This document shows, one piece after another, positions 21,021 through 31,035 of a stretch of 64,000 nt of DNA (position 1 is the first letter of the stretch; every line of letters begins with the position of its first letter). A program made the position numbers and the translations under genes. Source of the stretch: Macropodus opercularis. Taxonomy: Eukaryota; Chordata; Actinopteri; Anabantiformes; Osphronemidae. The notes below the pieces were generated by a model. It did not search any database. It was not told the origin of the DNA and worked only from the letters and a program-made list of their open reading frames with translations. Where the stretch lies: the NCBI GenBank assembly GCA_030770545.1, contig CM061096.1, forward strand, positions 17,359,001-17,423,000, given 5' to 3'.

Positions 21021-23514
21021 ATGGATGGGACACTGGTTCTAATCATGGCGTTGTCAGGTCAGTATGGACGTCGTGTCTCAAGAATGTGTGAGTCATCGCA
21101 CAGCAAACCAAAATGATTTCCTTTATCCTAGGACTGTGTTTTCTACCTTCCTGTTCTCCGCGTTTCTACATTTTTGTTCCCGTTTCAATGAACTGGAGTG
21201 ATGCTCAGAGCTACTGCAGGTCCAAGTACACTGACCTGGCAGTTGTGGAGACGGAGCAGGAACTGGCTCAGCTCAATCAGCTTACGAAAGGGAAACCCAG
21301 TGTTTGGATTGGACTACGCCCTGACACGGACTCGTGGAGGTGGTCTCTGGAAGACCAAAGTCACTATGCTGCAGGAGACACCGGGTTGAGGAAGTGGGCT
21401 ACAGGTGAACCAAATGATTTCGGCTTGTACAAAGATTGTGTTGCGATACTGAAAAGTGGTAACTGGGTGGATGCAGACTGCACAGCGTCGTACACCTTCA
21501 TTTGCTACAACGGTAAGAACAGCCCCACTGTGGCTCTCTGAGGATTAGCAGTTCAATGCTGACGTCCGTGCTAATCACGGTGTTCGTTGCCTTTTAGGGT
21601 CACAGGTCACATCAACAAGTTTCATCCTTGTGAACCAGAGTATGATCTGGACAGAGGCTCAGAAATACTGCAGGCTCCACTACACTGACCTGGCCAGCGT
21701 GAGGAACCAGGCCGAGAACGATCAGTTGCAGACGGTAGTTCGAGACGGATACACGTGGATCGGACTCTACAGAGACTCGTGGATGTGGTCAGATGGAAGC
21801 TCGCTGTCAGTCACTAACTGGGACGTTGTACGTGCACCAACCACCGTTTACAGAGATGCTTGTGTGGTTTCAGACGGAGGCAAATGGATAAATACTTACT
21901 GTACATTCCAAAAGAATTTTGCGTGTTTTGTAGGTAAGTTAAGTTCTATACATTCAAATTTAAATGAGACATAGAGGACATGGATTAATTAATAAACATC
22001 AGACATATTCTAGATAAATCTGTGATTTCTGTCTTTTATAAAGTCTCAGCAATAAGGAAGCAGACGGTGCAGGTGGCGCTAAAGGCCGACTCCTCTGTGG
22101 ACAAAGAGGCGCTGGCAGAAAACCTCCTACAGAAGGTGATGAGCCAACTATATTTCATCATATGCTAACGTGTGACTAAAGATCATCTGGAAAAGCAACT
22201 AAGTTGCCTGAATTTCTGTAATGTCTGTTCTTTGACTTCTATGTTTCTTCGTTCAGATTCAAAGTCATTATCATGACATTTGTTCCCATATTATTTAATA
22301 TGGGAAATAATTCCATCACTATGGAAACTGTCAATCATAGTTTGGATATTAAACCCAGGGAATAATGAATCCAACTACATTGGTAACAGAGAGACTGACG
22401 TGGGTCCAGGTGAGGTTGTCTGGACGTTGAGTCTTCTTCCACCTTTCTCAGGCTGATGAAGCTACTTGGATAAAGTGAAAAGCCTTGACATTCGTCTGCC
22501 AGATAAAAAAAAGATGAACCTACAAAAGTCCATTCTCCACCTTCTACTGTTTACTAATAAATGAAGGCTCTATCATTTTTGTCATATTTTTATTCTAAAT
22601 GATAGAACATCACCCAACGACAAAGTGATACCAGTGTAATAAGCCGTGTTGCTTTTCAGTGACTAGAACAGGTATTTGCTCAGACTCGTCCTTTTTTGGT
22701 TCTGCACACAGTTTGTCTTGTTACGAGATTTGCACACATCTCAGAAGCGGTTTAGGTCTTTTCAGATCTTGTCTAAATTGTTATGCTGGAAGCCGTTCGT
22801 GAGCCATCTTCAGGGTATTGGCCTGTCTCCGTCCATTGGCCCCTCAGTGAGACACATTGGAACAGTACGTTCAAATGAGACGTCCCAACGCAGCAAATTC
22901 AAACTGAGGCAGCATTAGGTTCAAATAATCAAACATGACTTTATTCTCACCGGTGAGATGAGAAATAGGCAAAGGCAGGCAAACGGCGTCACCTCTGTCT
23001 CCTGCAGGGAGACGCTGGCAGGCGCCGGGACGGACGGAGCCTGGGAGACGTCGGCTGTGTCCCCCAGCACAGCTCACATCTCCCCCGTCTCCTTCTGGGG
23101 AGTTGGCTTCAACCCTGAACAAGCGTCACAATGTGAACATTTCACATCAACAATTGTTTGTCCAAATTCTATTGTTCAACAGCTCAGACTGTTTTGTCTA
23201 CAGGCCAGATTGTCCTCGGACCCAAGGCCAGGAAGGCTGCACAGCCCAGACAGGACCTGTTCTACTCTGTTCCAAACCCTTTAGCCTCAACTAAATAACA
23301 CTACAAATACGCAGGGACGTTTCCACTACAGCAGAACAGTTTATGGAATGTCATGGCTAGTAATGACCCACCTTTATGTTTCTAGCTGATTCAAAGACTG
23401 CAGGACCAAAACCTGAATGAAGACATCATGCTGAGATGGTTGGAACAGCCTGATGGTAAAGTCTTCCATTGGAAAAACACTGGCAAGCAAGGAGGCGGCT
23501 GTGACTTCAAATGA
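21021..23514 (+). CDS. Secreted two-CTLD C-type lectin (copy B)
   Basis: Exons 21021-21057 (signal peptide MDGTLVLIMALS), 21132-21512 (CTLD 1), 21598-21933 (CTLD 2), 22044-22135 and 23386-23514 give 324 residues. CTLD 1 (about residues 20-139) has DAQSYCRSKYTDLA, VWIGLR, an EPN tripeptide, WVDADC and FIC. The EPN and WVD positions suit Ca-dependent mannose-type binding. CTLD 2 (about 140-251) keeps WTEAQKYC, WIGLYRDSW, WSDGS and FACF but lacks EPN or QPD, so it probably does not bind sugar in the classical way. Two small exons follow, encoding TVQVALKADSSVDKEAL and LRWLEQPDGKVFHWK. No transmembrane segment is seen, so secretion is inferred. It is head to head with pseudogene copy A. The last intron holds Penelope and LTR-like repeats. 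Confidence 0.82.
22385..22480. mobile_element. Penelope-like element terminal fragment
   Basis: GGTCCAGGTGAGGTTGTCTG and GATGAAGCTACTTGGATAAA resemble the terminal region of the Penelope-like family (GAAGC.TGGATGAG..GAAACG). It is a short, decayed piece in the last intron of lectin copy B. Confidence 0.45.
22881..23290 (+). repeat. Interspersed LTR-like repeat, copy 2
   Basis: Same family and orientation as 11236-11610, somewhat longer because it includes an extra GGCAGGCGCCGGGACGGACG segment. It lies in the last intron of lectin copy B. Confidence 0.65.
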
Positions 23515-25255
23515 TGCCGGCGATCGTTTCCTCCAGTTTTTACCAGTCTCGGAAACGTAAACTGTTTGATATTTGTAAACTTGAATCAAAAGGCATTTTT
23601 GGCTTGTTATTCATTGAACTATATTCTTGGTAATGACGTGTTTTAATGCACTGATCATTTTCAGCAGCGTCTCTTGTTACAGTGACAGTGACTCACTGAA
23701 AGACTTTAAAGGTAACGGACCAGTATGGCGGCTGGTAAAGACTGATCAGAAAGTGATCTCAAGACTTGCCTCTTTCTTAATTTCGTTAGTCCCAAATATC
23801 CTCCCAAGATCTCACAAGTACGTCTGAAAACAGAATGAAAACCTGACTTGAATGTATGTGGCTCAAGAGCTTGGTCCCGTGTTTGGGTCCTGGGATCTTT
23901 CTATGAAGCATCTAACTTGTTGGTCAGAGTCAGAGTGGATGAGGTGGCCACACGTACTAAATGTGGAAGCACAGTTACATGATGGAACTGCCAATAGACG
24001 GCGAGTGGGCGTGGTCTGAGGTTAGGGGCGTGGCTAGAGAGCAACAACAACACGCGTTAGACAAACTCTGGCAGATGGGTCGAACCTGTAGCCACCAGGA
24101 AGTGACACAGTCCATCAGAACGTCTAGAGCGAGAGTGTGAGTCACTGTTGGTCATAATTGTTCACGTGGCAGCGTCTGGACTGGTCAGGATGAGTCAGTA
24201 ACGAGTTCAGTTCAGCTTCTTGTCCATTTTAGAGCCTCAGAGCCGACAGACACACACACAAACTGGTTCATTTTTACTCATTAGACTTTATGTATATTTA
24301 AGAAAACCACAAATGAAAATATAGAATAAAACTATTTGCAGCTATAGAGGAAGTGATGTTTTTTCCAATGTCAGAAAAGTATGGAAACGTGACACTAAGC
24401 GATTTCAGACCTTAGGCTGGCATTGGCTTCATGCTGACGCTTTTTCTGCTGCTTTGTTTCCCCTCGAAAGATCAACATTTCCGTCACGTTACTATTAACA
24501 TATTATTATTGTTTAATTACATCCAGATGTACTCAAACATTAGATAATAATAATTAAACACGTTCATCCCAATGTTCTAGAAGCTGAGCAGTCGTTTAAT
24601 GCATAAATTATTAACTATTATTTTGGATTCAATTGAAACAATGTGTGAAGTCTCAGCTTTGGTTTGGCAGATTCAACTAACGTCTGGTAAAATATGGCTG
24701 ATGTGTGGTTGACAGGGTCTGGTGGAGTTAAAGAATAAATATAAAACACATGAGACGCTGACTGAAAAGCAGAGGATAAGCAGGAGGTGCCTCTGAATAA
24801 AGACTTGAAAAATAATAGGTTACAGAATTAGTGCAGATGTGACTCGTAGTCAGTCTGTAGTCAGGGTACATGAATTATCACACATGAGCTGTTTATTTAA
24901 CTTGAACAGACATTACAAACATTTCTTGCCATCAGGAACCACAATGTTAAAAACTAGATGGAACAAGTCACCACTTTATCAGGAGAGTCAGGAGTCGAGT
25001 AGATCAATAAGTCACATTATACTATGTATGAAATGATGTGTTTTCCTAAATAAACACACTTTACATGGTTCCAAACAGCTTCATTTAAAACAAATCAACC
25101 AAATGACCAAACACAGTAGCGACCAAGTTAATGAGCCTGACTGTGTCGAGGCATAAAACATCTTTAATAACAGCCTGATGAATAATAATTAGGACCTAAG
25201 CTGCCTGTAAAACCAGTAAACTGCTGCTTTAAAGCCAGAAACTAGAAGCACATCA
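23515..25255. other. Intergenic DNA between lectin copies B and C
   Basis: AT-rich, no recognisable gene on either strand. The two lectin genes are convergent here, so their 3'UTRs must lie in this interval. Confidence 0.4.
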
Positions 25256-28200
25256 TCATTTTAAGGGACACATCTCCTGGACTGTCGCGTCCGTCGCTCT
25301 TTTACAGAACACGTTTCCATCAGACCGTTTGGTCCAGCTCAGCTGGATTTCTTCATGCAGGCTTTGGTCCATCAGGCTCTGATTAAACTGGGAAACACAA
25401 AGACGTTGGGACATTAATGTCACTATCACAGGCTGAGAGTCTGGATCCTGGATCAGTGAATCAGCTCCTGGCTCCGACCACTGAAACTGATGAGGTACAG
25501 TGTAACACAGACCATTTAGCCCCGATGACAACGAGTCCAGATAATCACAGTAGCCACAAATGGGCAGCAAACAGATGCAAAGCACGAACGATGCAAAACT
25601 GCTGCTGTGTAGGACAAGTTCAGTTCAGAGCCTTGTTTCTCTCGTGGTTTTCTATTTTATCTCCGCTCAGTCATAGTGAGAACGCTGACGTCTAGTTTAT
25701 CATCATATATCTCTGGTCCGTTAGTCTATGAAATATAGAACTACTGCAGACGTATCGAAGCTTCAGCATCCGAGCACAGGCCCGTCGTTCTGGGGCCAAG
25801 TCTGTCCAGTTAGACTCGCTACATTACGCTTGTAAATGTCAGAAGCTAATGTTCAGCTAATCGGTCACAACCAAATGTAAAACACAAAGACATGCAAACC
25901 GCCATGAAGAACTGCAGGACAGCATCAAACACCACTCGCACCTGTTTCATGCTGTTGTGTGAAAGCAGCTGATTCACTGGTAAAGTTTCACAAACGTTCA
26001 TATTTTTATTGTAAATTAGTTTTAAAACATATGCATCGATCTTTTTGTTTTAATAAATAAAAAGCATCTGTCTTCAAAGCGTCAAACCAAACGCTGGTGC
26101 CAGTCTATTGCTGAGATGAGTCTAGAATTAACCCAGACAGTTTAAGTGAAACTGCACCAATCAGGCCTTTACTTCACAGGCGTTGTAGACATGGCCTGTT
26201 TAAGCTACAGTTAAAGAGCTCAGGCAACCTCAGTAGGTCTGAGTCCGGCTCTTTAACCTGTGGTTCTAGTCCCTAAGGCAACGCACGCTAACCAGCCTAA
26301 CCACTAAGACCAGTTGCCCTGACCTCCCACCTGGTGAAGACCATGAGAGGCTCATCCTCAGCCTCCTTTGCTCTGTGGTGAGCACTGACATGGACCCGCT
26401 GCAGTTTGCCCACATCGTGGTGGACGACGCTGACGCTACCTGCTGCATCGGGCGCTGACTCAGCTGGAGGTTGGAACCACTGTGAGGGTCATGTTGTTTG
26501 ACTTCTCCAGCACCTTCAACAACTGTGGTGGACAGCTGGCACCTCACCAACAGCTGAGTCTGAGGTGGTGGTTTCCAGCTCTGGGCTCCTCCGGGGACGG
26601 TTCTCTCATCGTTCCTCTTCAATCTACGCATCGGACGTCACACACAACACCAGCAGGTGTCGCCTCCAGAAGTTCTCAGAGGACTCGGCCATTGTTGGCT
26701 GTGAGTCTCAGGGGAGAAGGAGACGGTGACTGACGTCCAGAGGAAACCATCACACACCGCTGAGCATCCAGGGCTCAGACATGGAGGCAGTGGACAGTTC
26801 TAAGGACCCGGTGTTCACCTGAACCGTGAACTGGACTGGACTCAGTGACGTCCTGCACTAGAAGGACCAACGTGGCTCCACCTGCTGTTGGACGTTGGAC
26901 AAGCTGACGATGCTTCTCACTGTGTCAGACAGTGGAGGCTCTGAGCAGCTCCTTCAGTGGAGACTGATCCAGAGTCAGTGGAGGAAGGACCGTTACCACA
27001 GACCTTCCCACTAGTTGATTTGGACATTTATGTACAGAATTTTGTATTGTAAAAATTGTAAATTTGTATAATGGATCTTATTTTTGCACACGCTACACTT
27101 TCATTCTTTTGCACCTGCTGATTATTCGAGGCTGTTGTAACAATTGACTTTCCCCAGTGTGAGATCAATAAAGAAAGATCTATGCATCTGTACCTTCTGC
27201 AAGATGCTGTCCTTCAGCTCCTCCATGTCCACGGATGAATCAGTTTTCCTCAGCACCACCTGCACCACCCGCTGACGCACAGGAACTGTTTCATTACAAA
27301 CAAAGTATCTTTGTTCTGTTACGCAACACAATTGCAATCAGAAAAAAAATAGACTGATTGAAAACTGATTTGATGAACTGATGAACTGGCATAGAACTGA
27401 ACTCAACTCACTCGCGTAACACGCAAAGAAGTTTGGTGAGGTACAGGAACGGATCGTCCACTGGCCATAGTACGCGTTCAAGCAAGCGTCGGCAGCAGAG
27501 CCGCCTGGTGTCTGACTACCCCAGGAACTGAAGGAGTACGGGCTCCCGTCCGACCACGCCCACGACGGTCTGTAGAGGCCGATCCATGCGTTTTGGTTCT
27601 GAAGCAATGACATCATCTGGTCGTTCTCGGCCTGGTTCCTCACACTGGCCAGATCAGTGTAGTGGGCCCTGCAGTAGCTCTGAGCCTCCATCCACGTCAT
27701 AGTCTGAGTCACAAGGATGAAGCTTGGAGATGGATTCTGTGATGTTTCTGTGTCAGAAAATGTTTGACTAGGATTTGAAGATTAATTCCGTTATTTTCTG
27801 TGTTGGCTTCGGACCTCGTCCCTTCATTTGAAAGGACTGGGCCTAGTTTACTCACCCCTGTAGCAAATAAAGGCTTTTGAGCCACTGCAGGTTTCATCGG
27901 CCCATTCACCCGTGCTCAGCATCTCTGCACAAATCTTATAGAAAGTCAGACCATTACTGGGCTTCCCAGAAACCCACTTTCTGAACCCGTCCTCTCCTAC
28001 ACCATAGTAATCCTGGTTTTCCAACGACCACCTCCATGAGTTATCAGGACGCAGCCCAAGCCAGACAAAGAGTTCACTGTCTATCAGGTGACTGAGCTCA
28101 GATTGTTCCTCCTCATTCTGTACAGTGGCCAGATCAGTGTAGTTGGACCTGCAGTAGCTCTGGGCTTCATCCCAGGTCTTATCTTGCTTGACTAGAATGA

Positions 28201-28407
28201 AAAACCGCGGGAAACAACAAGGCAGCAAACACAGGCCTGTGAAAACGATAAAGACGATTGGTTGGACGTTGTCAGTGATGAAGCAAAAGGTTGGTGAAAG
28301 TGTTTCTTCTTCACAGTGAGAAGAAGACTAAATACCTAAATACCTAAATGTGAGACGTTTTCTTACTGACCCGATAATATGATCAGTAAAACCTCTGTCC
28401 TCTTCAT
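25256..28407 (-). CDS. Secreted two-CTLD C-type lectin (copy C)
   Basis: Minus-strand exons 28407-28371 (signal peptide MKRTEVLLIILS), 28236-27856 (CTLD 1), 27747-27412 (CTLD 2), 27285-27194 and 25387-25256 give 325 residues. The first four exons have exactly the lengths of copy B (37, 381, 336, 92), and the last is 132 against 129. CTLD 1 has WDEAQSYC, VWLGLRPDNSW, WADETC and FICY, but EPN is replaced by KPS. CTLD 2 has WMEAQSYC, AWIGLYRPSW and FFACY, with TPG at the motif site. Both domains therefore look unable to bind sugar in the canonical Ca-dependent way. The C-terminal module reads VVQVVLRKTDSSVDMEEL then LSWTKRSDGNVFCK. The last intron (about 1.8 kb) contains a LINE on the plus strand. 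Confidence 0.82.
26280..27175 (+). mobile_element. CR1/L2-superfamily LINE fragment, reverse transcriptase region
   Basis: The plus strand reads, with frameshifts, HLVKTMRGSSSASFALW, FDFSSTFNN (usual FDFSSAFNT), RLQKFSEDSAIVGC, the SIQGSDMEAV segment and a 3' end CCAGTGTGAGATCAATAAAG at about 27155. The catalytic YADD-type motif is decayed to FSEDSA. A related, better preserved copy lies at 56600-58010 on the minus strand. It is inactive and sits antisense in the last intron of lectin copy C. Confidence 0.75.
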
Positions 28408-29059
28408 GATGGATAAACCAGCTGCACCTTAAATTGAAGAATGTAATGTTCAAAGCAAAGCAACGGCTAAAGGGTCCAAGCAACATTCCCTCTACATTTC
28501 TACAGTAGGATTCAAAAGCAGCAAATAGTTTCACAGTGTGTTTCTTTCCTTTACTATGTTTCTGCAGAATTTTCCTTTGTGATGCTCCAACTATAAAAAC
28601 CCTCGGAGCTGAAGTGTTACAGACAAAAGTCTACATTTAGAAATACTGTATATCTGAATACAGAAACTGAAACTAAAGCCGTTTGATTTAAAGTTGATTT
28701 GCTTTAATCGGCTCAAAACTACTTCACATGAGGACGTGACGGACAAAACGCTTCCCACCACGAGGCTGTTACTCCCCGGAGCATAGTTTAGAAGATGTGC
28801 AACAGGCCATAGCCACTGTAAGTTGTGCATAAGACACACGATGTGTCTTGGACAGATTATATTGTTGTCTTTTATTCTACAGATCTTGTTTGTTTTTCTC
28901 CAGTGTGGGATCAATTAAGTTTTATCTTAACATGCGTAAACATCAAACCACGACAATAAATCAGTTCTTACCTTTTCCTCTCTCCAGCTGCAATTGGACA
29001 AAACTGCGATTATTTGAGCTGCACATTTTCCTGTTAAGTGTGAAGGGAGGCAGTGAGAC

Positions 29060-29235
29060 GGCCCCTTCGCCACATTATGGAAATATGGAAAGCAGCTGCT
29101 GGAGGTTTTCTGCTGGTCTACTGGTGGTTCTAGAGGGAGGCAGAGCCTTTAGCTGCCAAGCTCCTCTGTGGAACCAGGTCCAGTTCAGGTTCTGGTTCAC
29201 TTCTCTACTTTAAGACCAGGCTTTGACGCTGATTT
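29060..29235 (+). mobile_element. L2-like LINE short fragment
   Basis: TCTACTGGTGGTTCTAGAG, GGCAGAGCCTTTAGCT and CAGTTCAGGTTCTGGTTC match 14600-14700 in the same orientation, with internal deletions. Confidence 0.6.
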
Positions 29236-29659
29236 CTTAATAAAAACAGTGATTGATCTGAAACCCAAAACTTATTGACTACTTTTTAATTAGATAATTT
29301 AATATTTACCTCCAGGTCGGTGACCATTAGTAATAAAATGTTCATGGCAGGTGTGACGGCGCCACCTGCTGCCGGTGCAGCTGTTGCAGCGCCGCCCACT
29401 GGTCTCCATGGCAACGCCAGCAAGCGAATCAACAACACTACATCGGTGTGTGATGCTTATGTCGGTTTCTAGAGTCACTGAGGTCAAAATGTCAGAGTCC
29501 TTTATTGTTTCTGGCTTGTCTGTGTTCGGCAGAAGGTCCAGGTTTGCTCATCCATCACGGCTCCAGATCAGTAATCCGTGCTTGGACTGATCCTCTTACT
29601 AAAACTGATACTGATGTTAACACTAGGACTGAGGCTAATGCTAATGCTAAAGCATTGAA

Positions 29660-29703
29660 TCTCTCTTAGCATTAGCTAATGCTAAAGCTAATGCTAAGAG
29701 AGA
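29660..29703. repeat. Perfect 17-bp inverted repeat (hairpin)
   Basis: The left arm at 29660-29676 (TCTCTCTTAGCATTAGC) is exactly complementary to the right arm at 29687-29703, with a 10-base loop. Flanking GCTAATGCTAA copies extend the repeat. No gene is adjacent and no function is inferred. Confidence 0.85.
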
Positions 29704-30699
29704 TAAGGCAGAGAACTTCTCCCAGATTAATCCCTGTGGTCCACGTCTGACGTTGACACTGTTTGAAACATGGAGACGTTGTCTGTCAGTCTGACCAGAG
29801 GAAACTTAATTTGATAATACATGATAAGTTATAGATTCAAACAATCAGTGTGTCAAATATTTAAACAAATACATCTCTGCAGACGCGTCTGTGCTGTGTA
29901 AGTAACAAAACGAAGGAACTGCAAAACATGTGTAATACCATTATATAAGTAAAAGACAGGGACAAATATTAAAGGATTATATTCAGCAAGAGCTTGAAGG
30001 AGTAGACGTCTGTGAGCATCAACCTGTGTTTCCTACAACTGACGATGAAAGAACCAACACAAGGCGACTCGACTGTGTGAGGACCTGCAGCCGTTACGAG
30101 TCAGTCCATCAGTCAGCAGACAGAGAAGCTGAATGCAGCTCAGTTTCATTCAGTTTCATTTAAATGGCTCACAGCTACAGTGGTTTCCGGCGGGCAGCCG
30201 AGAGAGAGACGGTTGGACCAGTAACCGAACTGATAGCGAGACGGAAGAACAACTGCAGGAGAAAAGAGACACGTTAGAAGGAGAAAACACAGGATCTCAG
30301 ACCAGCAGGTTCCTACAGAAACAATGTCTACCCGCAGCTTACCCAGAATGCACTGCGGCTAGCAGCAAACACATCCACCTGCTCCCGTAACTCAGAAAAC
30401 ACAGAGTGAACCCGAATCAGACTTTCAACAGCGCAGTCAAAGAAATTAAACCAGCGATTTGCTGTCGACCGTCTCTGATCCAGTCTAAACTTCCCTCTGT
30501 CCATTAGTTCGTTCCTGTCGGGACTGAATATTTCCTGGAAACAGCCCCCGGCTGTGTGTATTAACTGGAGCACTCACAGACTGAAGTACTCACCCCGGGT
30601 ATAGGTTAGAATATACTACTACTACTACTACTAATAATAATAATAACAATAATACCCGAGCATCAGTCTGTCCAAATTACCCACCAATCTAAACTGTTG

Positions 30700-31035
30700 G
30701 ACCCCCCCCCCCCTCTCTCTGATTGGACCGTGTCTGCAGCATCGCTCCACCTGCTCCGGCAGCTCGTTTCCCGGTGTGGACCCGCAGCGGTCGGTCTGCA
30801 GGACCAGGACCGGGAAGGACTCGTGCTGCTCGTCGGGTGTTTCGTGGTTCGTCTGTCTGCTGCCCAGGTTCTGGGTCGACTCGGATCTCTTCGGGTGTTC
30901 TTTTGTTACAGAACCGTTTCTGTTCGCAGCGACATGACGCCGAATTTAAACCGAACCAGATTCTACTGGATAAGGTTGTGAACGGAAGCTCCGCCGCAGC
31001 GCGCGCGACACCGTGCGCATGAATGAACGAAAGAG
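30700..31035 (+). promoter_or_regulatory. crhr1: CpG-rich putative promoter/5'UTR of crhr1
   Basis: GC- and CpG-rich compared with the AT-rich surroundings, including GGTGTGGACCCGCAGCGGTC and GCCGCAGCGCGCGCGACACC. It runs up to the proposed start codon at 31036. I infer a CpG-island-type promoter. No TATA box or specific binding site is claimed. Confidence 0.45.

Larger units (their letters stand above)
28408..30690. other. Intergenic DNA with LINE scraps
   Basis: No gene is recognised. 28890-28935 (CCAGTGTGGGATCAATTAAG) resembles a LINE 3' end. 29100-29220 matches the C-terminal part of the L2-like element in plus orientation. A strong hairpin lies at 29660-29703. (ACT)n(AAT)n lies at 30612-30650. 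Confidence 0.45.
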
